Positions 11,761 through 24,000 of a stretch of DNA of 64,000 nucleotides are shown piece by piece. This stretch comes from Bostrychus sinensis (Eukaryota > Chordata > Actinopteri > Gobiiformes > Eleotridae), in NCBI GenBank assembly GCA_020698575.1, contig CM036255.1:18094501-18158500 (forward strand), in the 5' to 3' direction. Position 1 is the first letter of the stretch, and each line of letters begins with the position of its first letter. The notes below the pieces were generated by a model. The model saw only the letters and a program-made list of their open reading frames with translations, was not told the origin of the DNA and searched no databases. Position numbers and translations under genes: made by a program.

Positions 11761-13207
11761 GAAAAAACTAATCAAGTATAAAAATTGGACAACATACAAT
11801 TTTGGCTAATGTAACATAACCCGTAAACCAGCTAATGTAACCTAACCTAAACCTATCAAAGATGAGGAATCTACAAATCATAAAATGGACCCTCTATTAT
11901 ATCCCAGTGTTTTTGACTGTGAGGGAGACACAGCTTTAACTATTTGTGCAAAGCAACACAGAAAGGTTTCTTCTGCTATTTGTCTGCATTGTATTTATAA
12001 TGTATGAGGTATGACAGCTTGCACATTGAAAAGTGCGCTTTCGGCTGCAGAAATGGCTTGATCATGTTTTACAGAGACACACACATAAGCTTTTGTGCTC
12101 TAACTCCCCTCTCAAACTGATAAACAGGAGAAGAAGAGGTGTGAATGCTACATTGAGCAGATGGGACATACCTCAGGCGGTCATTGCAAACACATACTCC
12201 ATCATCTTTCACATGCTAAAAACGAAAAACAGTTTCCACCAGCGAGATTTTCACATCATCACCAGGACAGGACCCGAAGCCACGCCGACATATGTCTCAA
12301 CAGTGGGGCATATGACGTGATCTCTCCTATCTGTCCTAGTAGGGGACTGTAGGGTTGTGTAATATTGGCTGCATCTATGAAAAATAAAACACAAGCGGAA
12401 ACAGTTTGCCGCCGAGATAGTTTCTTGATAAATCTTTGCTGATAAATGATGCAGGAGGGCATAAATGTTGCAATGACTTGATGCATAAAAGGTGGATCAA
12501 GAAGGCAGAGAAAGCCTAGTAAACACGTCCCGCCTCCCCAAAAGTGTCTGGCCTAATTTACCGCACCAGCCTATCTGCAGACTTTTCACTGCAAAAATCA
12601 TTCATCCGGAGGCCAACTCAAGCCTTAAGAATTACTACTGATGACCCAGAGGAAGCGCACCCATGGGACTCACAATCTAGCCTTAAACCATCTCCAAGAC
12701 TTACACTACATAAATATACAACTAGCACTTGTAAAGATAAGGTTTGGTGAGCGTATTCCTATAGGGAGGATAGTGTTCGGGATATTGAAGCACACCAGCA
12801 TTGTAAAATTTTATGAAGCCCGTGCAAAATGATTCCTTTAGGGAGCGTCGTATAACTTGCAGATTGGAGAAGATGACTTTAGACTATCCGATAACTGCGT
12901 AAACATTTTAGGGTTAGCTTTTTAATGGTAAAGAGTAAAGATTCCTATTCAGTATATTGTGTTATTTAATATTTTTTAACCATTTAAAACACTTAAAATG
13001 TGTCTTGTGTGATTGGAAGAGTTACTGTATAGTCTATGTTTTGTCTAAATGGTTCAAACACAAAAAGCAGACAGGAGTACCAACATAGAAGCCAAGACAG
13101 CTAAAGATGGTCGGTTTGTTTGTCTGTTATCATAATACCCCACACTGCAAGGCTAGTAGTTTTAATATGGATCAACACTGTATTGATCCAGGAACATTTC
13201 TAAGGAT

Positions 13208-13370
13208 TCTGTACCATCAAACACAAGGGGTCAGTAACAAATTTTAGCTGAGCATTTACCCCTGAAGTACAATCTTTCTGGTTTGAGTCTGGGCACTATA
13301 TCTTTACTATTGCAAGATAGGGTCAATGCTTTGGTGGAGGTCTGTGCTCTCCAAGTGCTTCTGATTCAGT
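13208..13370 (+). repeat. Family-B tRNA-derived SINE-like repeat
   Basis: Contains TTAGCTGAGCATTTACCCCT (A-box side), CTGGTTTGAGTCTGGGCAC (B-box GGTTyGAnnC), TATCTTTACTATTGCAAGAT, AGGGTCAATGCTTTGGTGGA, GGTCTGTGCTCTCCAAGTGC. This is the best-preserved copy and suggests a tRNA-like promoter. Confidence 0.7.
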
Positions 13371-16344
13371 ACTAGCATGCACATATACATCTACAGTGAG
13401 CATGCTATATGGGCTATAAAAATGCTTTTGCTTCCAATATGTAGTCAAAACATTAGCTTCTATGTGGGACGTCCTGTCAGCTTCTCAAACTTTGCTCGTA
13501 TCTCACCCAACCACACCATTTCTTTTTCCCTTTTTCACTGAGTTTAGATAAACGCTACATAAAAATATAAAAATTTCTTTACACTTGTGAAATGTCCTCC
13601 TGAGCATGGCTTTTCTCTGTATGTCGGTACACAAACTACTATTCCTGTTACAGTTATAGGCCCGCTTATGCACAGTCAACAAACACAAGTGTAGTTTTTT
13701 AGTTTACAGCTCAGAAACACATCAAACATTTAGAGGCTTCAAAAGGATAGAAAAACGCAACATACTGTTTTGGCCACTTCAGGGTTTTGAGCAGTGGGTG
13801 CAAAGATTTGGAAATAGCTGTCCTAAGCATCAGGAAAAATACACCCCTCTCATAACAATTACAAGGAGTGTAGCCCGGCAATAAAAGTCTGCACGTTTTA
13901 TTTCATGTTTAACAAGTATCATGTGATTTTGGTCCTGATCAGATGAAAAATATCCCCCAGTTTTAAAGCTCCCAGAGTGTTTTATTAAAGCTAGGAGTGT
14001 CAGCGATGCAAGTGGAAGAGGAACAACTACAGCGTTCACTGTACTTCTCTATAACTCGGTTTGGCACAGCGCCCTGTACAATAGTGATCCATCTTCCGAA
14101 AAGCATCCCGCCAGACTCTCCTAGGACAAGATAACTGCAAGCCCACACTACAAGGATGGAGAAATCTACCCCTCAACTCCTGACAAATTGGTTCAAGTCT
14201 CTCGGGAGGCTGAACGATCTGATTTCCCAGTGTTGCAGAGGGAACATCTTTCTAGTTGTTGTGCCAGGACCGTCTGGCAAAGAACCAGTCACTTTATTAT
14301 GAGGTCATAAGTTTGCGCCTTAATGTAGAATTTAAGAGAAGAGATAATGCATTGTTTGCGCTGATAGATTCTTGAACATGTGAGGTATCAGGGCTTTGCA
14401 GCTCAATGAACATTAACCCAGAATTAGAACATCCCTTTGTCCAGGTATTGACACAATACCTAAACATAACCACACAATGTCTATTGCCTAAATATAAACA
14501 GATATGGCTGCTAAAATTTTTACATATATACCACACATTGACCCTAACCTTAACCATTGTAGTTGAAGCCTAAACTTAACTCTAATAACCCAAAACTACT
14601 CCATGTAGAAATGAGACAGTTAAAAATGCATGATTTTTTTTTTTTTTTTTTACATAAGAGTGACTGGTTCTTTAAGGTAAGGTCCTGCAACAACAACTAG
14701 AATGTTTTTTTTTGTTTGTTTTTTTTTGCAAGGATATTAACACAGAGAAGACAGATTACCGCTGCTGCTCTCAACCCGCATCATGGCCAAAACAGCACAA
14801 ATAGAGCACACTTATATAAATTCTTATTTGCATGCACATGCAGTATTAAAAATACAGTTAGACCAGAGCATATAGTATATAGTGTTTTGCAAAAAGTGTA
14901 AAAATCCAGTGTGACAGTCATTGAGTTCTTGAGGTGATTGTATTCAGAAAGAAGAAAACGGTCAGTGAGAGGATTGTGAGAAGGTGGTCAGCCATCTCTG
15001 TGTTGCATATTTAAGTCGTAGTGAGGGAGCTGTGGCAAATAATACCCTGAAGGAGCCATATTCAATTATGATTCCAAGTGATCCAATAAAGGAGCTGGAG
15101 TGTTTTTATCTTTCTCTCGGTGTATACTCCATCTTTGCTTTGATAGTGAATGAGGCTTTTATAGATTGCTGTAAAAAGCACTTTGGAGCTCCACTCTAAA
15201 ATAAAAAAAAATCATCTCACTGACTGTTTCACATGCTGTTTTTTTGCCAAATGAGGCTTCCTTGATTTCCCAAACATTTTGAGATTGCACCACGACAGCG
15301 ATTTCTTTACATCAACACGCACTTATGTACAAGCCCTTGTACCGAAGGGAGAGAGGGTGATGTTTGGGAAAACAAAGAACAAAGATACAGACCACAAAAC
15401 ACATTGAAACACAGTATTATCATAAGGTTGGGTCAAAAATAGTTACAGCAAAGAGTAGAAAAGTCACTCAGACTTTGAGGGTTCCTTAGTAACATCTTTC
15501 TACAACCACGAAGAGGCCAAAGGGGCCCTTCGACACCACTCACATGATCTTTGTATCACAAATCTTTGAGATAGAAGTATAGAAAGCAGAACTCAGACTA
15601 GCCAGCACCAGAGACATTCCTTTACCGTTGCTGTGGCCCTGCATATGACAGCAACACACCAGCGCACAGAGTTTCAGACTAGAAACTCCACTCTCAACAA
15701 GGCACATTCAGGACTCCTATATCCCTCTATTAGAATAAAACACTTTATAATCATCTGTATTATAGGGTATATTTTCGGAAGCCAATGTATCCCTTTAACC
15801 ACCCCCCACCCCTTCTGCCGGCACATTCCTGAATGAACCGACAAGCAAGGCCCCTCCCCTTTTTATTGACAGCCTTAGCTCCATCCCGGGCAGACGATAG
15901 ATCAGACCCGAGATGCATAACCTGCCCGTCAGCGCGGTCGCCATGGAAACTAGCCCTAGTGTCGGTGAGATGTTGACACTGAAAAGACACCATCTATTCT
16001 TAGGGTCATGCAAGGCTATGCTATAACTACTCAAGTGTGACAGTCTGTGCATATATGACACTTTTCTGTCAATGTTTTTAGTCATGTGACTTTATAACTC
16101 CATACAAACACATAAAGACGACCACCTGCCTTTGGACTATTGTTGAATGGTAGTCTATGAGGGCGAGCTGCGGGACTATAGGGAAAATATTAGCACTTTT
16201 AGCCTCTAGAGCGTGCCTAGTATACAGCCAAGGGGAACTCCAAATGCACACTCGCAACTGTCTCTCACTACACAGTGCAAAATACAATGCAGAGTTTGAT
16301 GGATAGTAAAATCTGGAATATAACATTGATACACTGATATACAC

Positions 16345-16515
16345 TGCAATCTAGCCACAGAGGGTCCCAAGCCAGTGTTTGTTTGGCGCTGGGCCCAAGC
16401 TTGGATAAATGGAGAAGAGACGGTTGTGCTAAGAAGGTCATTCGGCGTAAAATCTTTGTCAAATCAATATCACTGCACACTAACAGGCAGATTATTTGCT
16501 CCAGGGAAAAGCCAT
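16345..16515 (+). repeat. Family-A interspersed repeat
   Basis: CTAGCCACAGAGGGTCCCAA, CCCAAGCTTGGATAAATGGA, AAGGTCATTCGGCGTAAAAT, CACTGCACACTAACAGGCAG and CCAGGGAAAAGCC, the same order as the other copies. Confidence 0.65.
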
Positions 16516-17643
16516 AAGGACAGATAAACACTGCACTGTAGCTGAGATATACAAGTGGCACTGCAACTTCTCTGTATATATTGTAGCATATATTGACTTA
16601 TACTATGATGATATAAGGTATAATAAGCATCTTGTTACAAACAAGTCTTGTCAGGTATGATTTACCGATCTGTCTAAGGATCAAGTCCATGAACCAGAAA
16701 CTCTCATAAAAGTGTCAACACATGAACTGCAGTGAGAGCCACCAATGGACAGCCATGGACATGTATGTGTATGTGCTGAGATATATACACCATGGGTTCA
16801 CCATAACTCATATTGGTTGATTTTTACACCTTGGGTAAGCAGAATAATGACATCTTGTTTTATTCAAGCTTATAAATCACGCTCAGGCCTTTATAATAGA
16901 CGGCAGCAGGGGAGGTAAACACGCCGGAGAACAAAAGCCTGACCGGGCTCTGCCACTCACATGAGAAAAAAAAAAAAACCTCATAAGTATTCATATCACT
17001 CTCTCTACAGCAACAAGACCGCCTATTGTGGCTCTTTGATGCCAGTTTTAATTCTGCTATGTGAAACACGTTGATGATGGCAGCCCAGCAGTTTGCAGAG
17101 CTCAAAGCCCATAGAGCCAAAAGGTAGAAGAGTTAAAGACGATCACATCAAAAACATGATAGCATATGGCAGGTTTGGCAGCGTTACAATGTCGATGCGA
17201 TCCATCTTTGTTTGACAGATATGCTCAACAGGGAACTAATCATGCGAGATCCCGCAGTCTTGAGGAATTTAAAGTTTCAAACTGATTCGAGGATCTTTGT
17301 TTTTTCATTATTTGTAATCAGAGCTGGCAATCTGTATTCACCAGGAAGTATGCAACAACTGAAAAATGAATATTCAAACTAAGTGGATATCAGTTGCCAT
17401 AAAGTGATGGAATAATTTTACATTTCAACAACTGAGCAAACTTAATCAACTGATAAGGCAGTATGATGGTTGTGGAAGCTTCGAAGCATTAGAAAATCGA
17501 TGGAGAAAAGAAGTGCATATCAAGCCCAATTGGAGCCAGTTTTACTACAGGCAAAAATTAGCACAACATATATAGTTTTTGCTTTTGTAATCTGGGAATG
17601 TTAATAAACCACTACAATAAAAATCTAATTTAGTGGAATAAAA

Positions 17644-17956
17644 TGCACCAATCAAGCATAACATTATGACCACCTATTATTGGTGCCTATTATTGGTGGT
17701 CATAATGTTATGAGTTATGACTACTTCTCATACTGACCACTGCAGACTGGGAACAGCAGTTTTGGGGAGATGCTCTGACCCATCAGTTAGCCATCTCAAT
17801 CTGGCCAAACGTGCAAATTCATCTTTTTCATGCTCTTAGGCAACAAATCACATTGCTACCTAATATATCCCACCCACTAACAGGTGCCACAATGAAGAGA
17901 CAGTCTGTTAGTTTTTTCACCTGTCAGTGGTCATGATGTTATGCCTGCTCGGTGTA
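17644..17956. mobile_element. Tc1/mariner deletion derivative (MITE), family M
   Basis: Ends TGCACCAATCAAGCATAACA and, reversed, TACACCGAGCAGGCATAACA. The interior contains CCCACTAACAGGTGCCACAA on the plus strand, the reverse complement of the 5' leader seen in the copies at 7164 and 59000. A short internal inverted repeat (CCTATTATTGGTGCC/CTATTATTGGTGG) near 17675-17700 suggests an internal rearrangement. Confidence 0.8.
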
Positions 17957-20900
17957 CCTAGCACTAACCAAAAACAAAAAAAAAAAAAACAGACCTTTGT
18001 GGGTGACCATTTGTGTCTGGACACTTGATAGACTTGAGGCAGGGTGTTTTTATTTTCATGTTCTATAACAAAACAATGTGTACAAAATGTATGAGTAAAT
18101 ATGAGAGGAGGACACAGAGGGAGAAACAGTTTTGGTAAATAGCACCTCCATTTCTCCCCTGCTCAGGGCACAGCGCCAGGAGGAACTCTAAGACAAAAAC
18201 ATGGCGCTGAGTGCCTCTGAAAAAGCACCTTCATGCTTAAGGTCATCTTTGTGCCACTGGTGCTGAAGATGTTGTCAGGACGACGATGCGGGGAGGATTC
18301 AGTCCACAACAAACCCACTTTTACGCTGCCAACAAACAGTTTACAAAATACATCTTTTGAAGTCACTTTCAGACATCATTCAATTTAGCTGCCATTCAAA
18401 ATAACCAGTTGTAAATGGGACATGTTTTTGGACTGGATCCTCACAGCATCTGACTGGCTGCCAGTTTTTTCCCACATGCCAATATAGGAGATGGTCCGAC
18501 CACAAAAACACAAAGCACCACAATGATGGAGAAAGGGCAGTGGGTAGTGCATGGTGTACCACATTCAGCCAATACAACATAATAATAAAAAAAGATCTTT
18601 TAACCTGGACACGTTTGTCATACCTGCCCCAGGATCGGCCTGACAGAAGGGGTCAAACACCACGGGCTGTTTGAGAAAGGTGGGACTCCTTAAGAGGAGC
18701 AGAGCATTGTGCAGCAGCAGTGTTGGCCCGAGCACTTTGCCTGGGGCACCTCCACTAACACACAAAAACACTGAGTTGTCAATCAAACTAATTGCGAGTG
18801 AGCCGTGGCGACAACCCGGCAGAAGAGAATTGGAAATAAGATAAAGGTTTTAATCAAGTGTGCTTTTGGACAGCTAAGCAGCTGCGATGGAGAGGAGAGC
18901 TACATGGAGGAGCTCCAGGCGAGAGCGTACAGGTCACACGCACTGGGAGGAAAAACGCATAACAAGCTCGGCAGGCCATGTAAATTACTGCCTCCTACAG
19001 ATACAGCTATGGCAGAACATGAAAACAAAATCCATTAACAATATAGATTTATATGAGGAATGAAAATAAAATAAAAAATGCCAAATCATTTTGCTTTGAA
19101 GTAAACCCCGACATGTTTTAACTATATATAGATTTTTCTCATTTTGTAAACAATAATACATCACTTGATACAATGGCGTTTTTAATGACATAGGACAATG
19201 AGTATGACTTTAAGGCTATCTCTATTTTTCAAAACGGAAGCATCCCCCAAAGGTCCAATATATCCTCACACAAACCTGTTGATGCCATGACAAGTAAAGA
19301 TAAGAAAATTAAGAAATCTATCTTAGTATCTAACCATTAAAATTAGCTGAAAACATAAAAGAGCTTCACATGTACTGACCAAATGGGTGAGCTTGTAGTA
19401 AGTTTATCAGCTGGTGTTGGTTTTCTAATAACTCTGATGTTAAATGAATATATAATGTCATATTAATTAGCGTGCAGTTGTACAAATATTCAACATGCTA
19501 ATACAGAAAGAATGACTTTATCTTTAAATTTCCAATCACTTTTAGTTATTCTATGGGTCCATCTATCAGAACGTAATGTATAAACTATATTTTTTTTTAG
19601 AACAAAGTGCCTATAACAAAGATGCTGAGGAAAAATTATAGCCACAGCTCAAATGTAAAATCTCTATTTACTTTTCAAGGAGTGAAACAAGTGCTTTTCT
19701 GATCTTTTTTCTTAATCAGAGATTCTAGGAGCAACAATTCTGCGTAGTAGCCAAGTCTGAGTGGCTTTTTTGCTTAAAATAAATGATGTAGTTTTTAAGG
19801 TAACCACAGACTTTAAACATGTGTACCAAGTGCTCTGTTTGACACATACAGTGCAAGTGCTTTGCTTTTGGTTGGTTAAAGTGCGCCCCCTTTGGTTTGC
19901 AGATGCACCTCTGTACTAAAAGTTCCCTTTGGGAGAGTGGTCAAGATGGAGGAAGAGGAGGAGGGCATTCTATCACACACGGCTGTCACGAGGGTCCTTG
20001 TAAATTCGTCCTTGCAAGGTATGTAAACAGTCTTGGTTTTTGACATAAAGAGGAAAGTACATTAAAAACAGTAAACATGGCACTTTAACAAAACCCAAAA
20101 ACATTTAAAATAACAAAAGAGTTTTTGGTTGCAAAGTTGTCATATGTGAAGAAGTTGTAGCTGAGGATAAACGAAAAACTGCTGGTTGCTTTCTCTGAAA
20201 TCACGTCCCTGAAAAACTGAAAACTGTTGAAAAGTTTCTGCTGTTGATTGCGGTAATACTTTTATCGCAGTTTTACATTACTGACATGGTCCATCTGCTT
20301 CTCCTGACTGTAAAAATGAGATCTTTTTTGCATTAATCATTCACCTGGCATTTCTTTCTTTCTGTGTTCCCTTTGGGCTGTTGAGAGTGGAGAACAGACA
20401 GGAGGCTGTGGTATTGGTGATAAAAGATCACCTCAAAAAGTTCAGAAATCAAACAAACAGATGAATACACTAAAGGAAGAATTAAAAACGCCACGCTCCA
20501 TCTTTTCTCACAAAGTTTTTCAAAGGCCTTTTCCTCGTTTCTGTTCTTTCGACAATAAAAAAAGCTTTTCACCTTTTTCTGGACCCTTTCTTTAACACAC
20601 TTTCCATTAAAAACAAAGATACAACACTGAATCCAACATAAAAAACTGCAAAACCTCTTTGATCTATTTTTCCTTTTTACACGGTTTAGCTGCACTTGAG
20701 TTTCCCCAAAGAGGGACTGAAGGGAATAGCGAGGCAACATTTGGGAATCCTGGATGGTACAGTAAAAGCCGGCTGTGTCTCCTGCGGCGGAATGGTTTGT
20801 AGTGGGACAGGGTACCAAGCGAGGGGTCATCAAGGGTGGATCCAGATGTGGACGGAAAGGTTTTGAGGTTCTGAGCCGAAGAAGAACTTAACACATGCAA

Positions 20901-20968
20901 AATGGTGCCTGCTCCCCCACTGTTGAAGCAGCTCCTGTTGGACAGGGCTGCTGCTGGACATGGGACAC

Positions 20969-21083
20969 TCAGTCGGTGAATCTCTGGCAGGCCTTCTTCC
21001 AGCGACAGGCGGTGCACCACATGTCACGGTTCTCCATCCCGTATACTTTGCGGCACTTCTTCCCCTCTCCACGCACCTTCCGG
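20969..21083 (-). CDS. znf704: znf704 last coding exon (C-terminal cysteine motif)
   Basis: Acceptor TTCTGAAG. One base completes Ser, then RKVRGEGKKCRKVYGMENRD and MWCTACRWKKACQRFTD with TGA at 20971-20969. The C-x12-C-x2-C-x5-C basic/aromatic cluster is the C-clamp-like second DNA-binding module of this family, also seen in TCF E-tails. The acceptor polypyrimidine tract is weak, but the phase and protein match are decisive. Confidence 0.95.
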
Positions 21084-24000
21084 CTTCAGAAGACAAAGAC
21101 AATGGACATAAAAACACTTAGTTTTTAGACTTGCTTGAGGCTAAATAGTAAAGCATCATTTATTCTGAATATTGTGGAAAATCCATTTATTTCAGTTGCT
21201 TAGTTTTATAAGAGAAATGCATATATTATATACATGCAGTGCTGTGTATATTTACACTGTTTCCTTGTGATAATAACTGATAATGTGATAATATTAAAAA
21301 TTTAAACATTAGGTGTTTCACTTTTTTAATTGAATTAATGAAATAAATAGATTTTTCTACAATATGAATTTTATTGACATGTGCCTGTATAAACATTTAT
21401 GTGGATGTGTGCTCAAAAACATGTTTTAAAGACTTTTTATGCAGACCAGCTATACTTTGAGAAACATCAACCCTAAATAATAATTTTTCCATACCTGAGG
21501 GCAGTGGTGGCTCTAGGAGGGGATGAGAGGACAGCAATCGTCTGGGAGCGCTGTTCCCCAAAGCCCTGGCTCTTACTTGGAGACACCTGCACAATGAGAA
21601 AGCAGAGTAGTCCATTATGAAGGCAAGTGATGTGATGTACAGTGAGTGAGGTAAAAATGGGAGAAAAGTTACCGAGTTGCCAGTGAAAGTGACTGGTGGA
21701 GACTGCCAGGAGATACTGAAGCTGGAGCTGTTGGTCGGAGTGAAGCTGGTTGAAGCCGAGCCGTTCGAGTTGTGGCCGTTGGACGGGATGGACACAGGAG
21801 CTGTAGCCTGAGGAGGGAGTCAAAGGTCAGATTTAGTAATGAATCATACACATTACAAACATCAGTAGAAATATTACTGCTCTTGGACTATTTTTTTCTC
21901 ACTCAAACCACTTCAAAAGATACTTGAATATATTAACCCTCAAACTGCATCTTGTAAACAGCCAGTAACTATACCCTACTGGTCCCTGCATCAATAAAAC
22001 AAGTGTTAGCACAGCGGCTAACTGGTGTGAAGTACCACAAATTGGTGTATTTTGTAAACATTGAGGCACAATGAGCAGAGAGTGTGGTGAGTGCACTGTG
22101 TGTGTCCTGATGGGAGTATCGCAGTGTGACCAGCAGCATGTATTGATCCAGAGTAACATTGATCCTAATCTCCCTCTTTGTGTGCTGTGTGCCGACCTGG
22201 TAGGCGTGGTCCGTGTGGATGAGGTAGAGAGCGCTGGGGGCAGAGCGGCTCAGGGGGGTGGTGCCTCCCACGTGGGGCTCCTTGGTGTCAGACTGCAGGG
22301 GTCTGTGTGGGTCTGAATGTCCCGCATTGGGCAGAGGGGAGGGAGGAGGGGGAGGAGGGGACAGGATGGAGGGAGAGACGGGGGACAGGCTGCTCAGACC
22401 GTCGGCCACTGAGTCTGTGTTGAGCTTGATCTCGGTGTAGTAGAAGTCCTCCTCGCCATCGCTGCAGTCCGAGTCACAGTTTCGCCTGGAGATCAGGAGG
22501 GAAGATCCAGATTTAGTCATTTACCTCACACTGTTTCCTTACTATGGTTTGAACCACAGCATAATTTTTATGCCACAACAGCATGGGTATTTAATGACTT
22601 AATGTATTGCAGCAATGCAATGTGTACATTTCACAGAAAAGTGCAAAGTACGCATAGAATTGTATATTATTTAACCTAATTGGCAAATTTAGCTCAGGTG
22701 CCTATACAATTTAGGTTAATTCTGCAATTGAGTTTATAGTTTTTAGTTTTTAGTAAATAAATCACACTGTCCTTTTCAACTGTAGTTGGTTGTGATTGTC
22801 TTCAAAAATGTATTTATAATAAAAAATTTTGGATTAGATTTTTTTCAGATAATGGTTTTCTTCCCAATTTAACCTTTAAATCACCAATAAATATTTGAAG
22901 TTATGGATAATACAAGAAAAATATATCTGCAATTTTTTTTGTGAAGGGAAGAAACATTTTCTAACTGTCACTGAATTATAAGTAAAAATCAATACAACAG
23001 CATTTAGTTTGAAAAAGTTACAGAGACTGAAAAACAAAAGAGGGTTAAATTGTGCTGGTAGATCAAGTGTAAAAGATTACTTTTCTACACTGAAGTCATT
23101 GCCCCCGCCCCCTTTACCATTAATGGCCAAACCAACAACAACACAATCTGCAGTTAATCAGTGTGCACAAGAGCCTGGCTTTAATTGAATGTCAGTAGAA
23201 ATGTGTGATCCATCCGCTATCGCTGTCCTCCCCGCCTGGCTTATTTCCCTTCAACCTGTCTAAGCCCTCCCTCGTGTCACAGAAAGAAACTGCGTTACTG
23301 TGGCGATAATCCATCAGCCATTAATCTGCGTCCCACACAGGAGCGGGCCGCATGGTGGCAGGGGGAAAGTGACAGTGATGTGGGGCGCTTGGTGGGATGT
23401 ACCCCAGGTGGATGGTATGGGATGTGTCACTAGTGGGACATGAAGCTGAAGCGTAAAATTCAACAAGGAAGACTCTCTTTCATTGGTCTGTCTGCTTCCT
23501 CTCCGCTGACTCTCATCATCATCGCCATCTCAGCAGCAGAACTATCTCAGTGCTCCTCCGCCCCTTCACAACCATCTCACTCTTCTCTGTCCCATCAACA
23601 CCTCAGCAGAAGAACCACCGCCACAGTTTCAGCAGCTCATGGTCCCCAGCTTCCTCTTCTCTGCCACCACCACTGTCCAGGCACCAGATTGGGATCTAAA
23701 AATCTTCTTTTTATCATCAGGACTTACCCCACTTGAATGGTACTGGGCTTGTCTGTGGTGGGACTTACCCCAGGTGGATGGTGCGGATGTGTCTCTGGAT
23801 GCCCGCGGATGTGCTCAGGACCTTTCCGCAGTTTTTCCACAAGCACTTGAACATTACCTTCATCGAGTTCTGCAAAAGGCACAGGATACAACATAAGGCT
23901 CCCTCATAACATCTACTGTGATCGTTATATCATCTACTAAACAATTTGTTTCTCTATGACAGCAAATAATTGATTGTCTGTCTTGTTTTATATGGCCTCC

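Larger units (their letters stand above)
9981..20968 (-). other. znf704 3' UTR and/or intergenic DNA
   Basis: Eleven kilobases without a supportable coding exon on either strand. It contains two tRNA-derived SINEs (about 11410-11590 and 13208-13370), a hAT-end fragment (~11685-11760), a family-A repeat (16345-16515) and a Tc1 MITE (17644-17956). The remaining DNA, notably 15300-16020, 16860-17280 and 18120-18800, is repeat-poor and less AT-rich, as expected for long UTR or regulatory DNA. Confidence 0.35.

Noticed and set aside
13279..13298. tRNA gene from the B-box-like GGTTTGAGTC
   Set aside because: No cloverleaf can be completed; it is the head of a SINE family with many diverged copies.
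18805..19038. 77-residue open frame MATTRQKRIGNK
   Set aside because: No domain, no splice context; falls in presumed znf704 UTR/intergenic DNA.
20333..20833. 166-residue minus-strand open frame after the znf704 stop
   Set aside because: Lies in presumed 3' UTR, low-complexity Lys/Phe composition, not in phase with znf704 exons and no recognisable domain.
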